Source of the DNA: PALSA-505 sp036502085 | GTDB lineage: Bacteria; Actinomycetota; Actinomycetes; Streptosporangiales; Streptosporangiaceae | Assembly (NCBI GenBank): GCA_036502085.1 | Contig: DASXZD010000018.1 | Span: 30,377-94,376, forward strand | Reading direction: 5' to 3' | Length of the DNA: 64,000 nucleotides | Shown: positions 7,753 to 15,977 of the stretch, piece by piece | Numbering within the stretch: position 1 is the first letter of the stretch | How the letters are laid out: each line of letters opens with the position of its first letter | Made by a program: the position numbers and the translations under genes | The notes under the pieces: generated by a model | Told to the model about the DNA's origin: nothing | The model's input: only the letters and a program-made list of their open reading frames with translations | Databases searched by the model: none

Positions 7753-9040
7753 TATCTTCGGGCCGCTGCCCGGCCGCAGGGATCTGCTCGTGGCGATAGC
7801 CGGGCGCTCCGTCTCCGTGCTGGGCGACGAGGTGGCGCTCGTGGCCCTGATGCTCCGGCTGCAGGCGGCACACGCGCGCCCGTATGAGATCGCGCTGCTG
7901 CTCGCCGCGGGCATGCTCCCCATCGTCCTGCTCTACGGGGTAGCCGGCCGGGTGGCCGACTCGGCCGACTCGCGGCACATACTCGTCACCGCCAGCGTGG
8001 CCCAGGCCTGCTGCTGCGTGCCGCTGATCTTCGCCCGCGACGTGCCGGAGATGATCATCCTGGTCGCCCTGCTCGGCACCGGGGGAGCGTTCGCGCAGGC
8101 GACCTGGCAAGCGCTCATGCCGCGGCTGGCGGGGGAGGACCGCATCGCGGCCGCGGTGTCGGCGCAGCAGAGCGGCTCATCTCTCGCCGCGGTGGCCGCG
8201 CCGGCGGCGGGGGGGCTGCTCTGCACATCCTTCGGCACCGGGGTCCCAGTCGCCGTCGACGGCGCCACGTTCGCGGTGATGGCCGTCGCCGCGCTGACCG
8301 TGCGGATCCGCCGGCGCGGCGCCGCCACAGCCGGTCTGGCTGGTCCGGGCGGCCCAGGCAGCAAGCGGGGCGGCTGGGCGATACTGCGGGCGGATGCCAT
8401 CCTGGCGCCGCTCGTCGTCGGCCTGACCACGTTCGCGCTGCTCGCGATGATGGTGAACGTCGTGCTGGTCTTCCTCATCCGCGGCACGCTGCACGCGGCT
8501 CCGGCCTGGTACGGCGGCCTCGAGGCGATCTGGATGCTCGGGGTCATCGGCGGGGCGCTCGCGTCAGGCCGGATCCGCACCGACCATGTTCGCGCGCAGA
8601 CCGCGTTCGCCGGGACCGGCCTGATAGCGCTGGCCTTCCTCGGCTATGGTCTCGCGCCGCGGGTGATCGCGCTCGTGCCGATAGCGGTGCTCGGCGGGCT
8701 GGGCAACGGCATGCTGAGCAGCTGCGTGGCCACGCTGGTGGTGACCCGCACCCCGGACGGCATGCGCGGCCGCGTCTCGGCCGCGCTGAACGGCGCGGTC
8801 AACAGCGCCTCGGTGGTCTCGCTCGCCGCCGGCGGCGGGCTGGCGCTGCTGCTGGATCCGCGGCAGATCTTCCTGGTCGCGGGGTCCCTGGGGCTGGCAG
8901 CTGGGGTGCTGGTCGCTATGCGCGTTAGGAAGCAAGGAACTTTGCCGGGACCAGCGCGAGTCCCCATGGCGGCTCAGACGGCCGAGCCTGACCTGGTCGG
9001 CGCGCGGCCGAGCCGCGGGAGCCGGGATACGGGAGGATAG
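7745..9040 (+). CDS. MFS transporter
   Basis: A 431-aa major facilitator protein with about twelve hydrophobic segments. The N-terminal half has RSVSVLGDEVALVALML and the loop GRVADSADSRHILV, matching the MFS motif between TM2 and TM3. The C-terminal half has TPDGMRGRVSAALNGAVNS, typical of the enterobactin/macrolide exporter-like group (MFS_3). It is a likely drug or metabolite exporter under the divergent ArsR-type regulator. The start overlaps the operator-like repeat, giving a leaderless transcript. Confidence 0.9.
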   Translation: MLNIFGPLPGRRDLLVAIAGRSVSVLGDEVALVALMLRLQAAHARPYEIALLLAAGMLPIVLLYGVAGRVADSADSRHILVTASVAQACCCVPLIFARDVPEMIILVALLGTGGAFAQATWQALMPRLAGEDRIAAAVSAQQSGSSLAAVAAPAAGGLLCTSFGTGVPVAVDGATFAVMAVAALTVRIRRRGAATAGLAGPGGPGSKRGGWAILRADAILAPLVVGLTTFALLAMMVNVVLVFLIRGTLHAAPAWYGGLEAIWMLGVIGGALASGRIRTDHVRAQTAFAGTGLIALAFLGYGLAPRVIALVPIAVLGGLGNGMLSSCVATLVVTRTPDGMRGRVSAALNGAVNSASVVSLAAGGGLALLLDPRQIFLVAGSLGLAAGVLVAMRVRKQGTLPGPARVPMAAQTAEPDLVGARPSRGSRDTGG

Positions 9041-9106
9041 GCCCGAGCGGGTTGCGCACCCGCCGCACCAGGCGCGTCCGGGGCGGCGGCAGGAGAGGGA
9101 TCCAGG

Positions 9107-9319
9107 ATGAACTACGTACTGATCATGAAGAAGGGCGACGGCGCGCTGGTGGCCATCGGCCCGGTGTCGATCGAGTACCAGGCTTCGATGATGCGCGACG
9201 AGATCGAGGAAAGCTCGGACTGGACCGGCGTCGGCATCGCCCGCTTCATGAGCGAGGCGCAGGCCCGCGACGCCCTCGGCATGCCGGCCGCGACCCCCGA
9301 CACCCTCGCCACGCCGTAG
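9107..9319 (+). CDS. Small hypothetical protein, 70 aa
   Basis: It begins MNYVLIMKKGDGALVAIGPV and ends with a short Thr/Pro/Ala tail. A good ribosome site (AGGAGAGGG) precedes ATG 9107. It has no membrane segment or signal peptide. An alpha-beta pattern with acidic RDEIEESSDW and SEAQARDALGM suggests a small folded soluble protein. It lies 66 bp after the MFS gene on the same strand. I do not recognise a family. Confidence 0.7.
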   Translation: MNYVLIMKKGDGALVAIGPVSIEYQASMMRDEIEESSDWTGVGIARFMSEAQARDALGMPAATPDTLATP

Positions 9320-9392
9320 CCCGGGGCGTTGCCCGCCGCAACTCCTGAGTGGTGCGGGAAAGGCGGCGGGGCCAGCCGCTGCCGGCGCGGTG

Positions 9393-9503
9393 GTGTTCTA
9401 CTGGCGCACGGTGATCAAGCTCCTGATCATGGCCCTGGCGATAGCAATGATCTCGCTGCTGGGCTTCGGAATATTCGTGATCTTGGAGAGCATCCGCGGG
9501 TAG
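9393..9503 (+). CDS. Small single-span membrane peptide, 36 aa
   Basis: Open frame from GTG 9393 (GTG 9390 is an alternative) to TAG 9501. The product begins MFYWRTVIKLLIMALAIAM and continues with ISLLGFGIFVILESIRG: one clear transmembrane helix between basic ends, resembling KdpF-like microproteins. The ribosome site is weak. A strong hairpin follows seven bases after the stop, supporting a transcript that ends here. No function can be assigned. Confidence 0.5.
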   Translation: MFYWRTVIKLLIMALAIAMISLLGFGIFVILESIRG

Positions 9504-9509
9504 CGGGAG

Positions 9510-9547
9510 CCTGCCGATCGGCCGGCCTATCGCCGCTGATCGGCAGG
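9510..9547. terminator. Hairpin between convergent genes
   Basis: CCTGCCGATC (9510-9519) pairs perfectly with GATCGGCAGG (9538-9547). It lies between the 36-aa peptide and the convergent DUF2237 gene and could end both transcripts. No U-tract, as is usual in high-GC actinobacteria. Confidence 0.6.
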
Positions 9548-9598
9548 ACATGGAGTTGCCGGTCACCCGGCCGCGCCCAGTCGGCCGGCCTGCGGGGG

Positions 9599-9991
9599 CT
9601 ACTCCTCGAGCACGCCGGGGCTGGCCGGAACGTCGACCGAGTGCTCCCTGAGCACGGCGAGCGGGACGATCTCGAGGGCTCGCTCATGCGTTGAGGCCAG
9701 CACGACCGGCGACGCGACCCCGTCCTGATGAGCGCGTAGCCAGTTCACCGCGGTCACGCACCAGCGGTCCCCCGGCACCAGCCCGGGGAAGTGAAACTGC
9801 GGCATCGGGGTGCTGAGGTCATTGCCGATGCTCCGTTGATGATCAAGGAAGTCGGCGGTCATCACTCCGCAGATCGTGTGGCTGCCCAGGTCGTCGGGAC
9901 CGGTGTTGCAGCAGCCGTCCCGGTAGAACCCGGTCACCGGGTCGGTGCCGCACGGTTCGAGTTCGCCGCCAAGCACATTGCGATCCGCCAT
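9599..9991 (-). CDS. DUF2237 family protein
   Basis: A 130-aa protein spanning the whole family: NVLGGELEPCGTDPVTGFYR, DGCCNTGPDDLGSHTICGVM, PGLVPGDRWCVTAVNW and ASTHERALEIVPL. Members occur widely in bacteria as single-domain soluble proteins of unknown function. The conserved Cys residues (PCG, GCCN, TIC, RWC) suggest metal binding or redox activity, which is inference. It appears monocistronic between two hairpins. Confidence 0.9.
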   Translation of the reverse strand: MADRNVLGGELEPCGTDPVTGFYRDGCCNTGPDDLGSHTICGVMTADFLDHQRSIGNDLSTPMPQFHFPGLVPGDRWCVTAVNWLRAHQDGVASPVVLASTHERALEIVPLAVLREHSVDVPASPGVLEE

Positions 9992-10035
9992 CTCAGCAGT
10001 ATGAGCCCCGCCGATCCGCGCGACAACCGGACAAG

Positions 10036-10078
10036 GGCAGCCGCCGGGGGTCTTTTGCGGTGGCCCCCAGCGGCTGCC
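10036..10078. terminator. Terminator of the choice-of-anchor gene
   Basis: GGCAGCCGC-C-GGGGG (10036-10050) pairs with CCCCC-A-GCGGCTGCC (10064-10078), one mismatch in fifteen, with a 13-nt loop. It lies 19 bp past the stop of the minus-strand gene ending at 10097. Confidence 0.65.
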
Positions 10079-10096
10079 GTCACGGCGGGACTCGGC

Positions 10097-11350
10097 TTAC
10101 GCGACGTCGATCGTCGCGTCGGCCACGTTGACCGTGAGTCCCACGCCCAGGCCGAGCGGGTTGCCCGGCACCGTCACCTTGATCTGCAGCATGATGACCT
10201 TGATGCTGTTCGCGCTCCTGATCACCTTGTGCAGGGTTAGCGTCCCGATCCCGGCCAGGGTCACCTTGGTGTTCGGGGCCGGATTGACCGTGATCGGCAC
10301 CCCGGCCACGACGAGATCGAGGAAGGTCGAGTTGTCGCCGAACGTCGCGGGGTTACCGTCCGCGGTGACGTCCGCCTTGACTCCGGTGGCCGTCACCAGC
10401 CCGCCGAGCAGGCTCAGCCCCTCGATCGTGGACGTCACCTCGCCCGACACCGAGCTGGCCTTCGAGGTGCCTTCGGCGGTATCGGACACCGTTCCGCTGT
10501 CGATGACGCCGGGGACCGCCACGATCGCGCCCGCGTTGGTCCTGACCTTCCCGCCCGTGCCGAGGCACGCGAGCGGCTGCGGGAACAGCGGCCCGACGTT
10601 GAGCAGGCTGGCCAGGCTGGCCTTTGCCCCGTAGGCATCCCCGCTCAGCACGCCGGCCACCGGGCCGCCGAGGCTGCTGTGCGCGAACGACACCACGATC
10701 TGGGTCCCTGCCTTCGCCAGCGGCGTCGTGATCGTCACGTCGATGTGGATCGCGATCACGTTCAGGTTGGCCGTCTTCTTCGACACGTGCGACGTCTGCT
10801 GGTTGAGGATCACCGACCCGATGCCCGGCAGGGCGATCCCGGTGTTCGGCGCGGGCTGCAGCAGGATCGGCAGCCCGAGCACCGTGAGGTTGGCGAACTG
10901 CGTCCCCGCGGCGCTGACGCTGAACGCGCCCGTTGCGGTGTTCTGGCTGGTCGTGCTCTCCGAGGTCAGCGCGCCCACCGATACCAGGCCGCCGAGCAGG
11001 CTGATGTTCTGGACGGTAGAGGTAGCCGTCGAGGAGACGCCGGTGGCTGTCGCCTGCGTCGTCGTGCTGGTGGCGACCGTGCCGCTGGACAGCAGCGGCG
11101 GGGCGCTCACCGAGGCGATGGAGTTCGTGTGGTCAAGGCCGACCTGTGAGGTGCAGCCCAGCGTCGACAGTGCCGAGCGCCCCGAGGTGATCAGGCCCGC
11201 GACGTTGACCTCGGTGCCGTACGCGGTCGCGCCGAAGCCGTTCTCGGCCGCGCTCGTTGTGCCGGCCAGCGCGGCCGGCGAGCGGGCCACCACGATCCCC
11301 GTCACCACGAGGGCCGCGGCAAGCCCCAGCAAAGTGATTTTTCTTAACAT
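10097..11350 (-). CDS. Secreted choice-of-anchor P family protein
   Basis: A 417-aa exported protein with signal peptide MLRKITLLGLAAALVVTG ending near AALAG. The mature part is rich in Ser, Thr, Ala and Gly and contains two similar halves, each with a pattern like APNT-GI-LPGIG or APNTKVTLAGIGTLTL, typical of choice-of-anchor P actinobacterial surface proteins. There is no C-terminal sorting signal. GGAGAAGG precedes the ATG. The upstream 330 bp (11351-11679) holds an inverted repeat but no gene. Confidence 0.8.
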   Translation of the reverse strand: MLRKITLLGLAAALVVTGIVVARSPAALAGTTSAAENGFGATAYGTEVNVAGLITSGRSALSTLGCTSQVGLDHTNSIASVSAPPLLSSGTVATSTTTQATATGVSSTATSTVQNISLLGGLVSVGALTSESTTSQNTATGAFSVSAAGTQFANLTVLGLPILLQPAPNTGIALPGIGSVILNQQTSHVSKKTANLNVIAIHIDVTITTPLAKAGTQIVVSFAHSSLGGPVAGVLSGDAYGAKASLASLLNVGPLFPQPLACLGTGGKVRTNAGAIVAVPGVIDSGTVSDTAEGTSKASSVSGEVTSTIEGLSLLGGLVTATGVKADVTADGNPATFGDNSTFLDLVVAGVPITVNPAPNTKVTLAGIGTLTLHKVIRSANSIKVIMLQIKVTVPGNPLGLGVGLTVNVADATIDVA

Positions 11351-11448
11351 ATGCGCGCCTTCTCCCTGGAATAATGCTCCGAATAGGTCCTCGGCCGGAC
11401 GTAGCGTATAACGGGATTTCTCCGAGGGGAATCATTTGCGGCGAGTCA

Positions 11449-11493
11449 CTTATTGCGACTCCCGGGACTATGCTTTACAATTCTCGCAATAAG
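11449..11493. promoter_or_regulatory. Perfect 10-bp inverted repeat in an AT-richer gap
   Basis: CTTATTGCGA (11449-11458) and TCGCAATAAG (11484-11493) flank 25 bases that include a Pribnow-like TATGCT. It is about 100 bp upstream of the choice-of-anchor gene and 190 bp downstream of the SDR gene, both on the minus strand. It may be an operator for the former or a terminator for the latter. The rest of 11351-11679 shows nothing I can name. Confidence 0.4.
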
Positions 11494-11679
11494 AGCTAAT
11501 CCGGCACTTCGGGTGCCCGTTGTCCGCCGCCGGGAGAGAAGGCGCAGGTGAAACTCGGATGCGGCCCAGTCAATCGCGCTGGTTAACCCTTTCCCCGTGC
11601 ACCTTTTATGCCGTTTTCCCGGCAGCCCAGAAGAGCTGAAATCTTTTGCCGCACGCCGTGCCGCCGGGAGCGGCTAGTC

Positions 11680-12525
11680 TCAGCCTCGGCCGATGAACGG
11701 CATCTCGGTGGCGGTGATGGTCAGGAACTGCACGTTCGCGTCCAGCGGCAGCGAGGCCATGTAGAGCACGGCGTCCGCGACGTGCCGCGGATCGAACATC
11801 GGCTCGGGCACCACCGACCCATTGGCCTGCACCGCGCCGCGGCTGATCCCGAGGGTCAGCTCGGTGGCGGCGTTGCCGATGTCGATCTGCCCGCAGGCGA
11901 TGTCGAACCCCCGGCCGTCCAGCGAGATCGACTTCGTCAGACCGGTCATCGCGTGCTTGGTGGCCGCGTAGCCGATCGTCCTCGGCCGCGGCGTCTGGGC
12001 GGAGATCGAGCCGTTGTTGATGATCCGCCCGCCGCGCGGCGACTGGGCCTTCATCATCCGCACCGCGTGCTGGGCGCACAGGAACGCGCCGGTCAGGTTG
12101 GTGTCCACGATCATGCGCCAGTCGGCCAGCGGCAGCTCATCGACCGAGCCCGGCTTCCCGAACGTGCCCGCGTTGTTGACCAGCAGGTCGATCCGCCCCC
12201 AGCGTTGCCCGACGGCGGCAAACAGCGCGGCGACGGACTCAGGCTCGGTGACGTCGGCGGGGACGACCAGCGCCGCCTCGTCCGGCCACCCGCCGGCCGG
12301 GTCGCCGCCCGCCGTGCCGTCAGCTGCCCCGGCTCCCGCGCCGTCGGCCGACACCGTCGCGGTCTCACGCAGCGCATCCTCGCGGCGGCCGGCCAGTGCG
12401 ACCCGCCATCCGGTGCCCAGCAGCGCACGGGAAATGTGCCGGCCGAGCCCCGAGCTTGCCCCGGTCACCACCGCCACGCGGTCCGCTGCCATCTCGCCCT
12501 CCATCTGCTCGGAAGCTCTGCTCAT
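11680..12525 (-). CDS. SDR family oxidoreductase
   Basis: A 281-aa short-chain dehydrogenase: TGASSGLG cofactor motif, NNAGTFG, catalytic Ser in NNGSISAQTP and YAATK. It lacks the usual C-terminal DGG but retains VAD-AVLYMASLP. The start is ATG at 12525, overlapping the stop of the polymerase gene by four bases (ATGA). A low-complexity Ala/Gly/Asp insertion follows the second strand (VSADGAGAGAADG). Substrate unknown. Translational coupling to a LigD-type polymerase is odd and may be only an operon of convenience. Confidence 0.88.
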   Translation of the reverse strand: MSRASEQMEGEMAADRVAVVTGASSGLGRHISRALLGTGWRVALAGRREDALRETATVSADGAGAGAADGTAGGDPAGGWPDEAALVVPADVTEPESVAALFAAVGQRWGRIDLLVNNAGTFGKPGSVDELPLADWRMIVDTNLTGAFLCAQHAVRMMKAQSPRGGRIINNGSISAQTPRPRTIGYAATKHAMTGLTKSISLDGRGFDIACGQIDIGNAATELTLGISRGAVQANGSVVPEPMFDPRHVADAVLYMASLPLDANVQFLTITATEMPFIGRG

Positions 12526-13484
12526 GACTCGCCCGCGTCGCGTCGCGCCCTGGCCCGCCGCTTGCCTTCGTGCATCGCCTGCACCCGGGCGATCGGAATC
12601 GCCCGGCCTTCGGTGACCAGATCCGCGCTCAACGGCTGCGGCGCCGGCATCATGTCGGCCCACAGGTCGCGCTCGGCGACCAGCGCGGCGGCGTTGTGCA
12701 CGGTGAAGTCGGCCGGCCTGACGTTATCGAGATCATCCCAGCCGACCGGGAACGACACCGGCACTCCCGGCCGCAGCCGCGGGCTGTAGGCGGCCACCAC
12801 GGTCGCCCCGCCGGCCCGGGTGGAGTCGAGGAACACCTTGCCCGCCCGGTCCTCCACGATGAACGCGGTGGTGGCCAGCGCCGGATCCAGCCGTTCTGCG
12901 CGGGCCGCGATCGCCCTGGTCGCGGCGGCCGCCTCCTCGCTGGTCACCTGCTCGGCGACCGGGACGAGCACGTGCACGCCCTTCGCGCCGCTGGTCTTGA
13001 CCGCGCCGGTCAGGCCGAGGTCGGCCAGCGCCTGGCGGACCAGCCTGGCCGCCTGCACCGCGAGCCCGAACGCGTCGCCCGGGGGCGGGTCGATGTCCAG
13101 CACGAGATAGGTCGGGTGGTTCAGCTCGCCGGCCAGGGCCAGCGTCGGGTGGTACTCCACCGCGCGCTGGTTGGCGAACCACAGCAGCGTCCGGCGGTCG
13201 TTGCACAGCGCGTACGACACTTCGCGGTGCGAAGCCTCGGCCCACAGCGCCACCCGGCGCACCCACGGCGGGGTGTACTTGGGCAGGTTCTTCTGCATGA
13301 ACGGGGCCTGCCCGCGCAGCACCCTGATCACCGACAGCGGCCGGTCCGCCAACGGCGGGATGATCCGGTCGCGCACCGCGTCGAGGTACTCCACCAGGTC
13401 GCGCTTGGTCGCGCCGGCCTCGTCGAACAGCGGCTGGTCGAGATTGGTCAGCGTGACCCCGTCGCGCGTCTCCTGTCCACTCAC
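12522..13484 (-). CDS. LigD-type polymerase domain protein
   Basis: A 320-aa stand-alone primase-polymerase of the LigD PolDom family, which fills ends in Ku-dependent non-homologous end joining. Seen: LTNLDQPLF, KRDLVEYL, FMQKNLPKYTPPWV, the metal-binding acidic pair in YLVLDIDPP, KTSGAKGVHV and FLDSTRAG. Length fits the single-domain actinobacterial form; no ligase or nuclease domain is fused and no ku gene is in the window. It starts at ATG 13484 and is coupled to the SDR gene by ATGA. Confidence 0.93.
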   Translation of the reverse strand: MSGQETRDGVTLTNLDQPLFDEAGATKRDLVEYLDAVRDRIIPPLADRPLSVIRVLRGQAPFMQKNLPKYTPPWVRRVALWAEASHREVSYALCNDRRTLLWFANQRAVEYHPTLALAGELNHPTYLVLDIDPPPGDAFGLAVQAARLVRQALADLGLTGAVKTSGAKGVHVLVPVAEQVTSEEAAAATRAIAARAERLDPALATTAFIVEDRAGKVFLDSTRAGGATVVAAYSPRLRPGVPVSFPVGWDDLDNVRPADFTVHNAAALVAERDLWADMMPAPQPLSADLVTEGRAIPIARVQAMHEGKRRARARRDAGES

Positions 13485-13574
13485 GTGATCACCTTCTCAC
13501 CGATTCGCCCCGGTCCGCGAGGCCCGGCCCCAGTCGGCCCGCGGCCGGAGGCCTGGCGGCGGTCCGGGCGCGTA

Positions 13575-13608
13575 CCGTTCGGAAAAAGTCATTTCTATTT
13601 CCGAACGG
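13575..13608. repeat. Perfect inverted repeat in the ligD-HAD gap
   Basis: CCGTTCGGAAA (13575-13585) and TTTCCGAACGG (13598-13608) flank 12 bases. It lies 100 bp past the stop of the minus-strand HAD gene, so it may be its terminator, or an operator upstream of the polymerase gene. The half-site recurs elsewhere in the window (6172, 56759, 63142). Confidence 0.55.
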
Positions 13609-13708
13609 GGAAACCGGCTAGCATTCGCCGACACGCCCGTGCCCGCAGGCGACGCTCATCAGCGATCGCCCGCCGGGCCGCGGCCGTCCCGTCGCTCGCC
13701 GGCGGCCG

Positions 13709-14434
13709 CTAGCCGGGCGCGGCCTCGGCCGCGACCGCGTCGGCGAAGGCCCGCATGGACGGGAACTCCCAGTCCGGCGTGACGACCGCCGCGGGCGCCG
13801 GCGTCGCGCCCCAGCCCGGCCGGTCGTGCCGCCGGTTGATCCATACGGTCGGCAGCCCGGCCCGCCTGGCCGGCACGTGATCGTGGAACAGGCTCTGCGC
13901 CACGTGCAGCAGCCCGCCCTCCCGCACGCCCAGCCTGCGCACCTCGGCCAGCAGCGCCTCGAAGTTGCGCGGCGACGGCTTGTACGACCCGACGTCCTGC
14001 GCGGTGAGCACGCTGGCGAACTCCACGCCGAGGCGCCGTCGGCTCGCGGCGAACGAATCCCGGTCCACGTTGGACAAGATGACGAGCTTGTACCGCTGGC
14101 CCAGGGCGGTCAGCGCGTCGTGCGAGTCAGCGAACTCCGGCCAGTCCGGCACCGACCTGGCCAGTCGCTCCGCATCCTGATCGCTGACCTCGGCGCCGAG
14201 TTCCCGGCCGAGATCGCGCATGCTGCGGGCCAGGATCTGCGGGTACAGGTCGCCGGGCGACTCGGACTCGGCCAGTGCCTCATGCGTCGAATATTCCGCC
14301 AGCAGCGCCTCGTCATCGAGGTTGACCTGCCGGGACGCGGCCCACGGGGCGAGCACGGCGGCGATGCCGGTCTCCCAGTCGATGAGCGTCCCGTAGCAGT
14401 CAAAGCTCAGCGCATTGAAGTCGGTCAGCTTCAC
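13709..14434 (-). CDS. HAD superfamily haloacid dehalogenase-type hydrolase
   Basis: A 241-aa HAD protein. Motif I is FDCYGTLIDWETG (nucleophile Asp within LSFDCYGT), motif II LVILSNVD, motif III Lys in DVGSYKPSP; the late acidic motif region reads HVAQSLFHDHVPARRAGL. This order matches type II haloacid dehalogenases and related phosphatases; the substrate is open. It starts with GTG at 14434 and is divergent from the Nudix gene. Confidence 0.9.
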   Translation of the reverse strand: MKLTDFNALSFDCYGTLIDWETGIAAVLAPWAASRQVNLDDEALLAEYSTHEALAESESPGDLYPQILARSMRDLGRELGAEVSDQDAERLARSVPDWPEFADSHDALTALGQRYKLVILSNVDRDSFAASRRRLGVEFASVLTAQDVGSYKPSPRNFEALLAEVRRLGVREGGLLHVAQSLFHDHVPARRAGLPTVWINRRHDRPGWGATPAPAAVVTPDWEFPSMRAFADAVAAEAAPG

Positions 14435-14630
14435 GGGCTTCAGCCTGCCAGACGCCGCCGGGGCGGTCTACGAGGCAGGCGGCCGGGCGGTAGCCTGCCG
14501 CTGCTCACGGCCGGCCGTCCTCGCTTGCGGCGGGGGACTGGGCGTCGGTCGGCGTCCGCTGCCGTTGCCGCGGACCGGGGGGCGGGTGCGACGGCCGACG
14601 CTGGTGCGGGGGCGGGTAGGTTCTGGGTCC

Positions 14631-15194
14631 ATGGGTTCGGCTCCTCTTCTCGACCTGCTGGACCGCTACCGGCCCGAGGGCGAACCGGAGATCGCCGACG
14701 TGGGGCGGCTGCGGGCCCTGGTCCTGGCGGCGGATGACCCGTGGCTGCGGTCGATTCCGCTGCACGTCACCGCGTCCGCGCTGATCGTGCACCCGGCCAG
14801 CGGTGAAGTGCTGCTGCGCTGGCACCAGCGGCAGCAAGCCTGGCTCCAGGTCGGCGGGCACGGCGATCCGGGCGAGAGCGACCCGCTGGCCATCGCCCTG
14901 CGCGAGGCCCGCGAGGAGACCGGCCTGACTGACCTGGTGCCGTGGCCGGGCCCGGAGATTCGGCACGTGGCGATCGTCTCCGTGCCGGCGTCTGCGGCTG
15001 AGCCCGCGCACGAGCACGCCGACGTGCGGTTCGTCATGGCGACGCAGGCCCCGCAGGCGGCCAGGCCGGAGAACCCCGGCGCGCCGCTTCGCTGGCTGGC
15101 CCTGCCGGACGCCTACCAGGCCACCGCCGAAGCCAACCTCACCGAAACCCTCCGCCGCGCCGAGCGCCTGCTCCATCAGTCCCCGATCGTCTAG
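14631..15194 (+). CDS. Nudix hydrolase
   Basis: A 187-aa protein. The Nudix box reads GGHGDPGESDPL and continues AIALREAREETGL, with the metal-binding REAREE core. It begins SAPLLDLLDRYRPEG and has the HVTASALIVHP strand before the box. The start is ATG 14631; the open frame extends further upstream but is not protein-like. It is followed after ten bases by a broken GNAT gene on the same strand. Substrate unknown. Confidence 0.9.
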   Translation: MGSAPLLDLLDRYRPEGEPEIADVGRLRALVLAADDPWLRSIPLHVTASALIVHPASGEVLLRWHQRQQAWLQVGGHGDPGESDPLAIALREAREETGLTDLVPWPGPEIRHVAIVSVPASAAEPAHEHADVRFVMATQAPQAARPENPGAPLRWLALPDAYQATAEANLTETLRRAERLLHQSPIV

Positions 15195-15204
15195 CCTGCT
15201 CTGC

Positions 15205-15831
15205 GTGTCCAGTCCGCTCGGCGACATCCTCGCCCGCGCCGCGGCCGGTGCCCCGCCGCCCGCGGACAGCGGGCTGACCGTCCTGGCCCAGCCGTCCGGG
15301 CGCTACGCCGGCGTGATCGCCTTCACCGCGCACAACATCGTCTTCGCCGACGTCGCGGCCGACTGAGTCCGCGCCAGGCTGCCGGCCGGCGACCTGGCCG
15401 CGCCGCTCAGCCCGCCGTTCCTGGTCGCGCTCTGCGAACGGCTGGGCCGCCGGGTCGGCTGCGCCGACGTGCTCACCGTGGCCACCGCGCTGCCCGGCCC
15501 GCCAGAGCTGCCGCTGGCCGAAGTCTCCGGCACCGGTCACCCGCGCGTCGAGCGTGCCCGGCGTTACCGCGACGAACTCACCGTGTGGGGCGCCGACGGC
15601 GTGGTCATCATGATTGGCCGCGGCGTGGCGGGACGCTACGAGGTCGCGGTCGAGGTAGATCCCGGCTGGCGTGGGAGAGGCCTGGGCCGTTCGGCCATGC
15701 TCGCGGCCCGCCACCTGGTGCCCGCCGGCCAGCCGCTCTGGGCGCAGATCTCGCCCGGCAACGCGGCCAGCGTCCGGACCTTCCTCGCCGCCGGCTACAT
15801 CCCCATGGCCGCCGAAGCCCTCCTAACCTAA
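15205..15831 (+). pseudogene. GNAT acetyltransferase gene with one in-frame TGA
   Basis: From GTG 15205 one frame runs 208 codons to the stop at 15831, interrupted only by TGA at 15364-15366 (codon 54). The upstream part reads VLAQPSGRYAGVIAFTAHN, the downstream part VRARLPAGDLAAPLSPP, then the GNAT core VAVEVDPGWRGRGLGRSAM with the acetyl-CoA motif and PGNAASVRTFLAAGY. Context at the stop (AAD-stop-VRARL) suggests a former Trp (TGG to TGA). It may be a recent pseudogene, a sequencing error, or stop read-through. If translation restarts, GTG/ATG sites lie near 15469. Confidence 0.75.
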
Positions 15832-15853
15832 CGGGCCCCGCCCGACCCTCAAG

Positions 15854-15893
15854 GGGAAGGATTTTGGTCGCTGGAGCGACCAAAATCCTTCCC
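15854..15893. terminator. Perfect 18-bp hairpin after the GNAT gene
   Basis: GGGAAGGATTTTGGTCGC (15854-15871), loop TGGA, then its exact complement (15876-15893). It lies 22 bp past the GNAT stop and 85 bp before the next operon, so it probably insulates the three-gene cassette from upstream transcription. Confidence 0.8.
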
Positions 15894-15977
15894 GTACGTG
15901 GGTAACGCGCAGCCGAATGTATTTGCCCGCGCGCTGCCGGCTCTGACTAAAGACGCGGGAGGAAATCGGAGGCGGTC

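Noticed and set aside
9246..9566. Minus-strand frames over the 9107-9503 small genes
   Set aside because: They lack ribosome sites and protein-like composition, whereas the plus-strand frame at 9107 has a good one.
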